Shown piece after piece: positions 25,969-35,575 of a DNA stretch of 64,000 bases. Position numbers and translations under genes: made by a program. The stretch lies in assembly GCF_001078375.1 (NCBI RefSeq), contig NZ_BBXI01000007.1, positions 47,941-111,940 of the forward strand, given 5' to 3'. The notes below the pieces were generated by a model, which saw only the letters and a list, made by a program, of their open reading frames with translations, did no database searches and had not been told where the DNA came from. Source of the stretch: Veillonella tobetsuensis. Its GTDB lineage: Bacteria; Bacillota; Negativicutes; Veillonellales; Veillonellaceae. Position 1 is the first letter of the stretch. Each line of letters opens with the position of its first letter.

Positions 25969-27081
25969 ATGAATGGTGAAGATATGTTTAAGAAAATTAT
26001 GAGTGGTGAAGATCAATCAATTCTTGGTGATATAGCTAGATCTGGGTTGGCCTTACTCAGCAAAGGCTACGAAAATGCTGTTACCATGCGGAACTCGAAA
26101 TTTGATGCTCATAAAGGCGTTGAAAAGGTATCGGTACCTGTAATTAGTGTAGGCAATATAACGGCTGGTGGTACTGGTAAAACCCCAATGGTTAGACTTA
26201 TATGTGATATTTTAGGTCAGAAAGGTTTTCATCCAACCGTATTGAGTCGCGGCTATAGAGCTAAAGATAATAGCCAAAATATAATCATTTCAAAACATGG
26301 TTCCATTTTAGTAGAGCCAGAAGAAAGTGGCGATGAGGCTTGGTTATTGGCTAAGGTGTTACCAAAATCGAGTGTTATCATTGGGCGTAAACGCGTAGAT
26401 TCTGCACATATAGCGATTGATGAATTAGGTGCTGATTATCTCGTGATGGATGATGGCTTTCAACATCGTGCTCTTTATCGGGATAAGGATATCGTTTTAA
26501 TCGATGCATCTAATCCATTTGGATACGAGCATGTATTGCCTAGAGGTTTACTAAGAGAACCTTTACACGGTCTTGAACGGGCTAGTATCATCGTTCTCAC
26601 AAAGGTAGATCAAGTAGATCCAGGAATGGTATCCGCTCTGAAAAAACGATTGGCTAAGATAATACCTCAAAAGCCTGTGTATGAGACGGTGCACAAACCA
26701 TGTGCTGTCTATACCCTTGATGAATGGGCTAATGGTGCTGAAGGAAGTCCGGTCGGTACTCATAATGATCTTCCTATTATGGCTGTAAGTGGTATTGGCA
26801 ATCCTCAATCATTTACCAAAACATTGGAAGGTTGTGGCTATAATGTGGTTCATACCATGGGTTTTGGTGATCATCATGATTTTATAGATGATGATATTGT
26901 TGATATTTGGACGCAAGCTTTTGCGCATAAGGCTCAGGCTATCATGATAACCGAAAAAGATGCGGTTAAATTAAGTCAATTGCATACAATTGAAGACTTA
27001 AAAATGCCTGTATTCGTGCTATCTATAGGGATTGAGTTCCTTTCCGGAAAGCAAGAATTCATAGAAAATTTAGAGATTTAG
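25969..27081 (+). CDS. lpxK: LpxK: tetraacyldisaccharide 4'-kinase
   Basis: 370 residues from ATG 25969 (GGGAGG at 25955-25960, 8 bases upstream; a GTG at 25960 overlaps that site). P-loop in GNITAGGTGKTPM at about 60-72, then SRGYRAKD, GDEAWLLA, and DDGFQHRAL, all hallmarks of LpxK. It phosphorylates the 4' position of the lipid A disaccharide to give lipid IV-A. Located between waaA and the Kdo synthesis genes. Confidence 0.95.
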   Translation: MNGEDMFKKIMSGEDQSILGDIARSGLALLSKGYENAVTMRNSKFDAHKGVEKVSVPVISVGNITAGGTGKTPMVRLICDILGQKGFHPTVLSRGYRAKDNSQNIIISKHGSILVEPEESGDEAWLLAKVLPKSSVIIGRKRVDSAHIAIDELGADYLVMDDGFQHRALYRDKDIVLIDASNPFGYEHVLPRGLLREPLHGLERASIIVLTKVDQVDPGMVSALKKRLAKIIPQKPVYETVHKPCAVYTLDEWANGAEGSPVGTHNDLPIMAVSGIGNPQSFTKTLEGCGYNVVHTMGFGDHHDFIDDDIVDIWTQAFAHKAQAIMITEKDAVKLSQLHTIEDLKMPVFVLSIGIEFLSGKQEFIENLEI

Positions 27082-27125
27082 TGTATAATAATAAGATACG
27101 CAAATAAAAGAAAAGGGGTTTTATT

Positions 27126-27857
27126 GTGAAGATTGGTTGCGTGATTCCAGCTCGGTTTGGCTCGACTCGATTACCAGGTAAACCATTGGCAGATATCGCA
27201 GGTAAACCTATGATTCAACGTGTATATGAACGCGTAACAAATGCTAAAAAACCAGAGGTATTCATTGTAGCTACCGATGATCAACGTGTGTATGATGCGG
27301 TGCAATCCTTTGGTGGTACAGTGGTTATGACGGATGCTAATCATCCAACAGGAACTGATCGACTGGCTGAGGTAGCACAACAATATACAGATTTAGATGT
27401 TATCATCAACGTACAAGGTGATGAACCAATGATCGATGCTAATTTAATCGATCAATTGGCAGAACTCTTTGAATCTGATGATGCACTCCAAATGGCTACA
27501 GTAGCCACCCCTTTATTAGAAGAAGAATATGATGAACCTTCTGCTGTTAAGGTTATTTTAAATAAGCGAAATGATGCAATGTATTTTTCGCGCTCCTTGA
27601 TTCCGTATCCACGACATGATTTTGTAAATACTCCGTTAAAACATATTGGCATATATGCATATCGTCGTCAGTTTTTATTAGACTATGCAAAAATGGAACC
27701 AACTGCAGCGGAACAAACAGAATCGTTAGAACAATTAAGAGCGTTAGAAAATGGATTTGCTATTCGCGTTATTACTACAGATAAACGATTTGTCGGTGTT
27801 GATACACCAGAAGACTTGGCTCGTGTAAATGCTATATTCGAGCAAGAGGAGAAATAA
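27126..27857 (+). CDS. kdsB: KdsB: CMP-Kdo synthetase
   Basis: 243 residues from GTG 27126 (AAAGGGG upstream). Nucleotidyltransferase opening IPARFGSTRLPGKPLADIAGKPMIQRVYE, then VVMTDANHPTGTDRLAEV and VINVQGDEPMID, all typical of KdsB. It activates Kdo with CTP for WaaA. A TATAAT at 27084-27089 in the short gap before it could be a weak internal promoter, but no -35 is seen. Confidence 0.96.
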   Translation: MKIGCVIPARFGSTRLPGKPLADIAGKPMIQRVYERVTNAKKPEVFIVATDDQRVYDAVQSFGGTVVMTDANHPTGTDRLAEVAQQYTDLDVIINVQGDEPMIDANLIDQLAELFESDDALQMATVATPLLEEEYDEPSAVKVILNKRNDAMYFSRSLIPYPRHDFVNTPLKHIGIYAYRRQFLLDYAKMEPTAAEQTESLEQLRALENGFAIRVITTDKRFVGVDTPEDLARVNAIFEQEEK

Positions 27858-28676
27858 ATGAAAACAGTACAAGTTGGCAATATGACAATTGGTGGCGGTA
27901 AAGGTCTGTTTGTATTAGCCGGTCCTTGTGTAATCGAAGATTATGACCGTACCTTAGCCATCGGTAAAGAGGCTAAGGCTATCTGCGAACGCCTTGGTGT
28001 TCCATATGTATTTAAGGCTTCTTTTGACAAAGCTAATCGCTCTAGCTTCAATTCTTTCCGTGGTCCAGGCTTAGAAGAAGGTCTAAAAATTTTAGCGTCC
28101 ATCAAAAAAGAACTAAACGTACCAGTTGTTAGCGACATCCATTCTATTGAACAAATTGAACCAGCGGCAGAAGTGTTGGATATTCTCCAAATTCCTGCAT
28201 TCTTATGTCGTCAAACTGACCTAGTTTACGGTGCTGCTAAAACGGGCAAATGCGTAAATGTAAAAAAAGGTCAATTCATGGCTCCAAAGGATATGGAAAA
28301 TGTTCTTAATAAAATGAAAGAGTCCGGCAATGAAAATCTCATGCTTACAGAACGTGGCTTTAGCTTTGGTTATAATAATCTTGTTGTAGATATGAGATCA
28401 TTCCCTATTATGCGTTCCTTTGATTATCCAGTGATTTTTGATGCTACACATAGCGTTCAATTACCAGGTGGGGCTGGTACAAAATCTAGTGGTAATCGTG
28501 AGTTCGTGCCAAATTTAGCGCGAGCAGCTGTTGCTAGTGGGGTAGATGGTTTATTCTTTGAAGTGCACGATAATCCAGAGGAAGCTCTTTCTGATGGTCC
28601 AAATATGGTGTACTTAAATCAATTTGAAGATTTACTAAAAGATTTAGTAGCTATTGATAAAATCGTAAAACGATAA
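27858..28676 (+). CDS. kdsA: KdsA: Kdo-8-phosphate synthase
   Basis: 272 residues. The aldolase-fold synthase condensing arabinose-5-phosphate with phosphoenolpyruvate; blocks [56 protein letters not shown] and [11 protein letters not shown] match KdsA. Cys and His residues in the AGPC and DATHS blocks suggest it could be a metal-dependent form. ATG directly abuts the kdsB stop. Confidence 0.96.
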   Translation: MKTVQVGNMTIGGGKGLFVLAGPCVIEDYDRTLAIGKEAKAICERLGVPYVFKASFDKANRSSFNSFRGPGLEEGLKILASIKKELNVPVVSDIHSIEQIEPAAEVLDILQIPAFLCRQTDLVYGAAKTGKCVNVKKGQFMAPKDMENVLNKMKESGNENLMLTERGFSFGYNNLVVDMRSFPIMRSFDYPVIFDATHSVQLPGGAGTKSSGNREFVPNLARAAVASGVDGLFFEVHDNPEEALSDGPNMVYLNQFEDLLKDLVAIDKIVKR

Positions 28677-28688
28677 GGGGCGATTGTA

Positions 28689-29660
28689 TTGGAAATTTTA
28701 GAACAGGCAGCTCAAGTGCTTCATGAGGAAGCACAAGCGATCGAACAGTTAATAACAACATTAGATCAAAGTTTTGTAAATGCTGTTAACATGATTCTTG
28801 CATGTAAAGGTCGTGTGGTATGTACTGGTATGGGCAAATCTGGTCATATTGGACGCAAGATTGCAGCTACATTAGCAAGTACCGGTACACCTGCATTATT
28901 TATGCACCCAGGGGAAGGGGTTCACGGTGATCTAGGTATGATTACTGAAGATGATGTGGTACTAGCCTTTTCTAATAGCGGAGAAACCGGTGAAATTATT
29001 AGTATTTTACCGTCCTTACGCCGCATCGGTGCTAAATTAATTTGCGTCGTAGGCAAACCAGAATCCACATTGGCTAAAAATTCTGATGTGGTTTTATTGG
29101 CTCAAGTTGAGCGTGAAGCGTGTCCACTTGGATTGGCACCAACTACAAGTACGACTGTAGCATTAGCATTAGGCGATGCTTTGGCTGTATGCTTATTAGA
29201 ACGTCATCATTTTACTCCGGAAAACTTTGCTGTTTTCCATCCAGGTGGTTCTCTTGGTAGACGTTTGCTATTGACCGTAGAAAATATCATGCATGGTGGC
29301 GATGATAATCCGATTGTGCATAAAGGGGCAACAGTTCGTGATGCTCTATTTGTCATGACTGAAAAAGGTCTTGGTGCTACAAGTGTTGTGGATGAAGAAG
29401 GTCACTTAATCGGCCTTGTAACTGATGGTGATGTACGTCGTGGCCTTGATTCTGGTAGTAATTTCCTTGAATGGCCTGTGGAAGATATGATGACTAATAT
29501 GCCACGCACCATTACGAAGGATAAATTAGCTGCTGAAGCTCTTCATGTAATGGAAAAGAATCAACCACGTCCAATTACCGTATTGCCTGTAGTGGATGCA
29601 GACGGTCATGCTTTAGGCATCGTTCACATTACAGATTTACTTCGTAGAGGCATTGTGTAA
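28689..29660 (+). CDS. kdsD: KdsD: arabinose-5-phosphate isomerase
   Basis: 323 residues from TTG 28689 (AAGGGG at 28675-28680, 8 bases upstream). SIS domain with CTGMGKSGHIGRKIAATLASTGTPA and FSNSGETGEI, then two CBS domains (about 205-323; MTEKGLGATSVVDEEGHLIGLVTDGDVRRG). It makes arabinose-5-phosphate from ribulose-5-phosphate, the entry to Kdo synthesis. Stop overlaps kdsC by one base. Confidence 0.95.
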   Translation: MEILEQAAQVLHEEAQAIEQLITTLDQSFVNAVNMILACKGRVVCTGMGKSGHIGRKIAATLASTGTPALFMHPGEGVHGDLGMITEDDVVLAFSNSGETGEIISILPSLRRIGAKLICVVGKPESTLAKNSDVVLLAQVEREACPLGLAPTTSTTVALALGDALAVCLLERHHFTPENFAVFHPGGSLGRRLLLTVENIMHGGDDNPIVHKGATVRDALFVMTEKGLGATSVVDEEGHLIGLVTDGDVRRGLDSGSNFLEWPVEDMMTNMPRTITKDKLAAEALHVMEKNQPRPITVLPVVDADGHALGIVHITDLLRRGIV

Positions 29661-30181
29661 TGGATATTAAGTGGATTATTCTCGATGTAGATGGCGTATT
29701 GACTGATGGAAAACTAATCTATACATCAAATGGGGAAGAGGTCAAAGAATTTTCTGCAAAGGATGGGTTAGGATTAGCGGCTGCCCATAAAGCAGGCCTT
29801 TCTCTTGCTATTATCACTGCTCGTGTATCTCCTATGGTAGAACGACGTGCTAAAGAATTGAAATTCGATGCCTTGTTGATGGGGCATGCCAATAAAACGG
29901 ACGCATTGCGCTCTCTTTGTGAACGCCATCACATTGAATTAGAAAACATTGCCTATATGGGTGATGACTTGAATGACTTAGGGGCTCTATCTCTTGTGGG
30001 ATTACCAATGGCACCACAAAATGCGGCACCTGAGGTAAAGCGAGTTGCTCAATTTGTATCGAACTATAATGGCGGCTCTGGTGCTGTGCGAGATGCCGTT
30101 GAATATATCTTAAAATCACAAAATATGTGGGATTCAGTTGTACAAGACTATACTATGGAGGCTCATAATCATGGGCAATAA
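29660..30181 (+). CDS. kdsC: KdsC: Kdo-8-phosphate phosphatase
   Basis: 173 residues, small HAD phosphatase without a cap domain. Motif I DVDGVLTDG at about residues 8-16, motif II TAR, motif III region and MGDDLNDLGAL as motif IV. It releases Kdo from Kdo-8-phosphate. Completes the block kdsB-kdsA-kdsD-kdsC, so the whole Kdo pathway is encoded together. Its mRNA end carries the AAGGAGG that serves the next gene. Confidence 0.95.
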   Translation: MDIKWIILDVDGVLTDGKLIYTSNGEEVKEFSAKDGLGLAAAHKAGLSLAIITARVSPMVERRAKELKFDALLMGHANKTDALRSLCERHHIELENIAYMGDDLNDLGALSLVGLPMAPQNAAPEVKRVAQFVSNYNGGSGAVRDAVEYILKSQNMWDSVVQDYTMEAHNHGQ

Positions 30182-30195
30182 AGGAGGTGAGCAGA

Positions 30196-31128
30196 ATGAA
30201 TAATGAATGGCAATACCACGTAGTAAAGGGTATTAGTTGGCTCGTATGTCGTTTGCCGTATAAGCTCATTTTGCTCATAGGTGCTAGCTTAGGTCCATTG
30301 TATGGAATCATTGCGAAGAAGCAAAAGCTAAGAGGCATTAAAAATATTAAAATTGGTATGAATATGAATGATGAGCAGGCTGAGGCTTTAATTGAAAAAC
30401 TCTTTAAGAACCTTGGCCGTAGCGTCATGGAAATTTTATACATGCCAAACTTAACAAAGAAATTTATTAATGAGCATATTGAAATGCGTGGTATAGAGTA
30501 TTTAGATAATGCTATTAAAGAAGATAAAGGCGTTATTGTTCTTACAGGTCATGTAGGTAACTGGGAATGGATGGGCGCGGCTTTAGCGTCTTATGGGTAT
30601 CCTTCTACGACTATCGTAAAGAAACAACCTAATGCACAATTCACGCGTTTTATGAATGAGTATCGTGAAATGGTGGGGCTTGATGTCTTTGCCAGTGGTG
30701 GTAATGAAATTGTATCAGCTGCTAAAGCCTTGAAAAAGAAAAAGCTTTTAGGCTTTTTGGCTGACCAAGATGGCTATATTCATGGTTTACCAGTACCGTT
30801 CCTAGGACAACCCTCATCGGCTGTTGTAGGGCCTGCTACATTTGCAAAAAAATTTGACTCTCCAGTGGTTCCAATTTTTGCTTCCCGTAAACCCGAAGGT
30901 GGGCATATAGTTCATATATTGCCACCATTACATTACAAACATAGCGGTGATGATGATGTAGATATGTACACTCTTACAGAAGAATGTGTACGTGTTACAG
31001 AGGACTTTATCCGTGAACATCCAGATGAATGGATTTGGTTCCAGCATCGTTGGATGACTAAGATGAGCGAGATCGTTGATTACGATAAGAAATTAGAGAT
31101 AAGGGAGAGGGCGCATGAAAAACAATAA
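30196..31128 (+). CDS. LpxL/HtrB-family lipid A late acyltransferase (copy 2)
   Basis: 310 residues from ATG 30196 (AAGGAGG at 30181-30187, 8 bases upstream; GTG 30187 overlaps that site). H119/E124 in TGHVGNWEWMGAA form the catalytic pair. GFLADQDGYIHGLPVPFLG and EWIWFQHRWMT match the family. Hydrophobic N-terminal segment. Placed after the Kdo genes, it may act on Kdo2-lipid IV-A; the other family member is at 17485-18387. Overlaps lptC by 14 bases. Confidence 0.88.
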   Translation: MNNEWQYHVVKGISWLVCRLPYKLILLIGASLGPLYGIIAKKQKLRGIKNIKIGMNMNDEQAEALIEKLFKNLGRSVMEILYMPNLTKKFINEHIEMRGIEYLDNAIKEDKGVIVLTGHVGNWEWMGAALASYGYPSTTIVKKQPNAQFTRFMNEYREMVGLDVFASGGNEIVSAAKALKKKKLLGFLADQDGYIHGLPVPFLGQPSSAVVGPATFAKKFDSPVVPIFASRKPEGGHIVHILPPLHYKHSGDDDVDMYTLTEECVRVTEDFIREHPDEWIWFQHRWMTKMSEIVDYDKKLEIRERAHEKQ

Positions 31129-31654
31129 AAAAATGATTGCTATTGTCGCAGCTATCGTCATTGCTCTCATTGGTCTTATCGCGTATATTTTACATGATTC
31201 TGGCGATTCAAATTCTCCGAAAACAACGGCTACAGGTCAATTGGTTAACTTCCAAGGGGCAGAGCTACAAGAGGAGAAGGATGGTAAGTTGGTGTGGGCC
31301 TTATCTGCTGAAAAAATAGAGTATGACCCGCGTTCAAAATCAATTGTACTTACTAATTTAAAGGGCCTTTTCTATCAGGATGATGTGACGACAACAATTA
31401 CAGCACCTCATGCTGTATTATCTGGGGATCACAACTCGCTAGATGTTGATGGTGGTGTTACAGCATCTAATACTGAAGGCGCTAGCTTTAAAACTGATGC
31501 ATTACATTTTGATAATAAGACAAAGTTACTTACTTCAAAAACTGCTTTTACATATGACTCAAAAGATATTACATTGGTTGGTGACAAGCTAGAAGGCAAT
31601 ATGTCTTTAAAACAAATCAAAGCAACTGGCCATGCTAAATTAACGAAAAAGTAA
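31115..31654 (+). CDS. lptC: LptC: LPS export bitopic protein
   Basis: 179 residues: one N-terminal membrane helix (about residues 7-26) and a periplasmic beta-jellyroll (LVNFQGAELQEEKDGKLVWALSAEKIEYDPRSKSIVL segment onwards), matching LptC. It passes LPS from the LptBF(G) complex to LptA. Start lies inside the 3' end of the acyltransferase gene. Confidence 0.88.
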   Translation: MKNNKKMIAIVAAIVIALIGLIAYILHDSGDSNSPKTTATGQLVNFQGAELQEEKDGKLVWALSAEKIEYDPRSKSIVLTNLKGLFYQDDVTTTITAPHAVLSGDHNSLDVDGGVTASNTEGASFKTDALHFDNKTKLLTSKTAFTYDSKDITLVGDKLEGNMSLKQIKATGHAKLTKK

Positions 31655-31669
31655 AGTTGAGGAATTGCG

Positions 31670-32389
31670 ATGAATAAGAAACAATATATGGGCTTAGCTG
31701 TTATTTCAGCGATGATGTTATTATCTGTTACAGCTTGGGCTGCTAATGAAGGGCCTTTAACAATTAGTGCAGATACATTATCTTATGATGGTAATACGGG
31801 CCGTGCTGAAGCATCCGGCAATGTTGTTATTACACAACAAGATAAAACGATAACTGGCGCAAATGGTTGGTATAATACTAAAACTAGAGAAGCATCTCTC
31901 GATGGGGGTGTTTCCTTGATTGGCAGTAATATGGCTATGTCCGCCCAATCTGTACATAGTATCAATGATAATCAATTTAGTGCTACCGGTGATGTTCATT
32001 TGCAACGGGATGATCGTCAAATTTTTGGTGATTCTGTTGAATACAACTCTGATACTGAATATGGTAAAGTGCTAGGTAATGCAAGATTAATTGCAGAAGG
32101 CACTACATTAACAGGTAATCAAGTAGAAGGTTGGTTGAAAGAAATCCGCGCTGTAGCACAAGGTGATGTAACATTTAATAATCCAGATCGTAATGTATCT
32201 GGCTCTGCTGATCGTGCTACTTACACTCAAACACCTAATCAAAATGACGGTGTTGTATTGCTTACTGGTTCTGCACATGCTGTACAAAATGGCAATGTGT
32301 TGAATGCACCTGAGTTGAAATTGTACTTGAATGATAACTCTGCGGAAACATTAGGCGGACGTAGTACATTAGTTATCTCACCTAACTAA
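31670..32389 (+). CDS. lptA: LptA: periplasmic LPS bridge protein (OstA-like)
   Basis: 239 residues with a signal peptide (ends VTAWA|AN) and OstA/LptA beta-strand repeats such as LTISADTLSYDGNTGRAEASGNVVITQ and FGDSVEYNSDTEYGKVLGNARL. It is longer than E. coli LptA (about 185), so its jellyroll may hold more strands. It carries LPS across the periplasm. LptD, its outer-membrane receptor, is not in this window. Confidence 0.9.
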   Translation: MNKKQYMGLAVISAMMLLSVTAWAANEGPLTISADTLSYDGNTGRAEASGNVVITQQDKTITGANGWYNTKTREASLDGGVSLIGSNMAMSAQSVHSINDNQFSATGDVHLQRDDRQIFGDSVEYNSDTEYGKVLGNARLIAEGTTLTGNQVEGWLKEIRAVAQGDVTFNNPDRNVSGSADRATYTQTPNQNDGVVLLTGSAHAVQNGNVLNAPELKLYLNDNSAETLGGRSTLVISPN

Positions 32390-32402
32390 TAAGGATTAAT
32401 AT

Positions 32403-33122
32403 ATGTATATAGAAACTAAAAACCTAGTCAAAACATTCGATGGCCGAAATGTGGTAGACGGTGTTAGTCTTCATGTTGAAAAAGGGCAAGTCGTAGGTTT
32501 GCTCGGTCCTAATGGGGCAGGTAAGACTACATCGTTCTATATGATTGTAGGCATCGAAAAACCGACATCAGGTATTATTACAGTTGATGGCAAAGACATC
32601 ACTATGTTGCCAATGTATAAACGTGCAGCGGAAGGTATTGGCTATTTACCACAAGAGGCATCTATTTTTAGAGCTATGACTGTAGAGGAAAATATTCGTG
32701 CCATGTTGGAAACGACAACAAAAACAAGTGATGAAATTGATACGATTGTAAATTCCCTAATTGATGAATTTAATATTGGTCATGTTCGTGAACGAAAAGG
32801 CATGCAGTTGTCTGGTGGTGAGCGTCGTCGTGTTGAAATCGCCCGTTGCTTAGCATTAGAGCCTAATTTTATCTTACTCGATGAACCTTTTGCGGGTGTA
32901 GACCCAATTGCGGTAGCCGATATTCAGCAAATTATTTTGCATGTAAAAAAACGAGGAATTGGGATTCTGATTACAGACCATAATGTGCGTGAAACATTGG
33001 GCATTGTTGATAAGGCGTATATCCTTAGCAGTGGTAAGATTCTTTTGGAAGGTACTCCTGAAGAAATTGCTAATGATCCAATTGCTCGTGAACATTATTT
33101 GGGTAACAATTTTAAATTATAG
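32403..33122 (+). CDS. lptB: LptB: LPS export ABC ATPase
   Basis: 239 residues, normal LptB length. Walker [10 protein letters not shown] at about 36-44, [10 protein letters not shown]-loop region, [16 protein letters not shown] signature, [11 protein letters not shown]alker B, and [11 protein letters not shown]. Drives LPS extraction from the inner membrane with the permease encoded 8 bases downstream. Confidence 0.96.
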   Translation: MYIETKNLVKTFDGRNVVDGVSLHVEKGQVVGLLGPNGAGKTTSFYMIVGIEKPTSGIITVDGKDITMLPMYKRAAEGIGYLPQEASIFRAMTVEENIRAMLETTTKTSDEIDTIVNSLIDEFNIGHVRERKGMQLSGGERRRVEIARCLALEPNFILLDEPFAGVDPIAVADIQQIILHVKKRGIGILITDHNVRETLGIVDKAYILSSGKILLEGTPEEIANDPIAREHYLGNNFKL

Positions 33123-33130
33123 GAGGGACC

Positions 33131-34222
33131 ATGCGCTTATTAGATAGATATATTTTAAAAGCCTTTGTAGGTCCATTCCTATTCGGGGTATTTGCCTTTA
33201 CCAGTATTTTTGTTGGTACAGGCACACTATTTCGTATTGCTCAATATATAACAGAATACGGTGCACCGTTATTGCTCGTTATGAAGGCGTTCTTCTTGGC
33301 GATGCCGAGCATTATTTTATTGACATTTCCTATGTCTGTATTACTGGGTTCATTAATGGCTTTCAGCAGACTAAGTAGCACTAGTGAAATCGTCGTTATG
33401 CGTGCTGGTGGTCTTAGTTTCTTGCGATTAGCTATGCCCGTATATATTTTGGCATTGGTTATTTCTATTGGGGCCGTTGCATTTAATGAATTTGTAGTAC
33501 CTCGTACAAATAATATGTATCAAACCATAGTACGCGAAGAAATCATGAAAAATGCGACACCACAAACACAAAGCCATATTGTGTTAAAATCTATGAATGG
33601 TGATAATCTTAGCACCCTAATGTATGCTAAACACTATGATAGTGAAAGCAAACAACTTAGCATGATTACAGTACAGCAATTCAATGATAAAGGCGAATTG
33701 CAACAAGTAGAGAATGCTGAAAATGCTGAGTGGAATGGTCAAGTGTGGGTAATGCATAATGGTATTATCTATGATGTATCTGCTGGTGAAGGTGTAGAAC
33801 GGACTATGCGATTTAAAGAGCAAGTTTTGCCAATTAAGTCTAGCCCTAGTGAAGTACAACAAGATCGTCGTAAACCAGAAGAACTAACTATTAAGGAGTT
33901 GCGTCATCAAATTAAGGCGTACAAAGCGGCATATACAAATACTAGCAAATTAGAAATGGAAATGTATCAACGCTTTACAATTCCATTGGCCAGCTTTGTG
34001 TTTGCTCTTGTAGGGGCCCCATTGGGATTGCAAAAACAAAGGTCTAGCTCATCCATTGGTTTTGGTATCAGTATTTTGATTATCTTCATTTACTATGGTG
34101 TCATGACCTTTGCTGGCGCGCTTGGTAAGGGTGGTGCTTTACCGACTTGGATGGCAGCCATGATTCCTGATGTATTGGGGATTGTCGCAGGTTTATATTT
34201 GAATTGGCGTGTATCTCGATAA
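33131..34222 (+). CDS. LptF/LptG-family LPS export permease
   Basis: 363 residues. YjgP/YjgQ fold: three N-terminal membrane helices (first at about 13-35), a periplasmic jellyroll (about 130-265), and three C-terminal helices (about 280-360). The opening LLDRYILKAFVGPFLFGVFAF and SVLLGSLMAFSRLSSTSEIVVMRAGG are family hallmarks. E. coli uses two such proteins (LptF and LptG); only one gene is here, so it may form a homodimer or have a partner elsewhere. The symbol is left empty for that reason. Confidence 0.9.
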   Translation: MRLLDRYILKAFVGPFLFGVFAFTSIFVGTGTLFRIAQYITEYGAPLLLVMKAFFLAMPSIILLTFPMSVLLGSLMAFSRLSSTSEIVVMRAGGLSFLRLAMPVYILALVISIGAVAFNEFVVPRTNNMYQTIVREEIMKNATPQTQSHIVLKSMNGDNLSTLMYAKHYDSESKQLSMITVQQFNDKGELQQVENAENAEWNGQVWVMHNGIIYDVSAGEGVERTMRFKEQVLPIKSSPSEVQQDRRKPEELTIKELRHQIKAYKAAYTNTSKLEMEMYQRFTIPLASFVFALVGAPLGLQKQRSSSSIGFGISILIIFIYYGVMTFAGALGKGGALPTWMAAMIPDVLGIVAGLYLNWRVSR

Positions 34223-34269
34223 AGATTATATGTCATTAGGGTGTTAATCAATAAAGAAAGGAGGGCGTC

Positions 34270-35478
34270 ATGCTTGTAGGTTTAAAAATTCTCTTTATTA
34301 TCGCTATTATGGGCGGACTCATTGCCTATATGGGGGATAAATTAGGAACAAAAGTTGGCAAACGCAAGATGTCCCTCTTTGGATTGAGACCTAAGCATAC
34401 TTCAATTATCGTAACTATTGTGACGGGGCTTCTTGTTGCGGCTACTACGGTTGGGGTTCTTACGATTACATCGCAAAGTGTGCGAACTGCCCTTTTTGGG
34501 ATGGATCAGTTGCGAGCCGATATGAATCGTTTAACTGCAGAGGTGGCTGCTAAAAATGCGGAGCTTGAGCGTGGTAAAGCCTTATTAGAAGCTAATAAGA
34601 AGGAATTAGCTGATCGTATGTCCGAAATCGAAGAGATTCGTAAAGAGGTAGAGCAAAGCCGTCAAGAATTAGCCGATGCAGAAGCCGCTAAATATGCTAC
34701 AGAAGCAGAATTATCTGCGTTGCAAGCTTCCTATGATGCAGCATCTAAAAAACTAGCTGCTTTAGAGGCTACTCGTGCTAGCATGGAAAAACATATTGCT
34801 GAATTGCAAAAAACACAAGAAGAGTTGAAAACTGGTATTATTCATCTTCGTGAAGGTACTATTTTATTCCAAGTAGATCAATTATTGACGCAAGCTGTTG
34901 TTCGCAATGGTTTGAATCATAACGATGCACGTGAGGCGGTTAATAATATTATTGAAGACACCAATAAGCTAGTATTACGTCGACTAGGCGTTGAAGATCA
35001 CGGTGAAACTGTTGTCTATGTGGATCGTCAAAATGTTGAGGTAGCCATCTCTAAAGTGGAAGAGGCTAAAACCCCTATGGTTATTCAAGTAGTTGCTGCT
35101 GGTAATATTATTTCTGGTGAGTCTGCCGTTGCTACAATTCAGGTATATCCGCAACAATTTATCTATAAATCAGGTGATGTAATTTCTACAGCCGTTATTG
35201 ATGGTGGTAGTAATGCACAAGTTAATATGCTTAGATTCCTAAAGCAAGTTAATGAACAAGCTAAGATGAAAGGGGTAATTCCTGATTCCTTATCAGGAGA
35301 TATAGGGACGATACCTGGTGATGAGTTATTTACTGCTATTCGACGTATCAGCATGATGCATGGCAAAGTGCATGTAGAGGCTTATGCAGATGGTGATACC
35401 TATTCATCAGGTCCAGTACACATTAAACTGCGCATTACTCAAGTTACAGATACAGGTAAACTCATAAAATCAAATTAG
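34270..35478 (+). CDS. DUF3084 coiled-coil membrane protein
   Basis: 402 residues. Two N-terminal membrane helices (about 3-20 and 44-64) flank a basic loop, then a long coiled coil (about 78-195) and a C-terminal globular domain. This is the DUF3084 layout (MGDKLGTKVGKRKMSLFGLRPKHTS block between the helices). Function unknown. It ends the lpxI-lptF operon, which hints at a role in envelope assembly, and a terminator follows at 35489. Confidence 0.8.
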   Translation: MLVGLKILFIIAIMGGLIAYMGDKLGTKVGKRKMSLFGLRPKHTSIIVTIVTGLLVAATTVGVLTITSQSVRTALFGMDQLRADMNRLTAEVAAKNAELERGKALLEANKKELADRMSEIEEIRKEVEQSRQELADAEAAKYATEAELSALQASYDAASKKLAALEATRASMEKHIAELQKTQEELKTGIIHLREGTILFQVDQLLTQAVVRNGLNHNDAREAVNNIIEDTNKLVLRRLGVEDHGETVVYVDRQNVEVAISKVEEAKTPMVIQVVAAGNIISGESAVATIQVYPQQFIYKSGDVISTAVIDGGSNAQVNMLRFLKQVNEQAKMKGVIPDSLSGDIGTIPGDELFTAIRRISMMHGKVHVEAYADGDTYSSGPVHIKLRITQVTDTGKLIKSN

Positions 35479-35488
35479 TTTCTATATG

Positions 35489-35530
35489 AAAAGATCTATG
35501 TATTAATATTTAATACATAGGTCTTTTATT
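35489..35530 (+). terminator. Terminator ending the lipid A/Lpt operon
   Basis: AAAAGATCTATGTATTA (35489-35505), five-base loop, TAATACATAGGTCTTTT (35511-35527), one G-U pair, U-rich 3' side. Confidence 0.85.
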
Positions 35531-35575
35531 TTGTGATAAAATATAACTATTGTATTGAGGAATGAGGACAATAGT

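Noticed and set aside
27084..27089. TATAAT between lpxK and kdsB as an internal promoter
   Set aside because: No -35 box at a proper distance and AT-rich context; kept only as a remark in kdsB.
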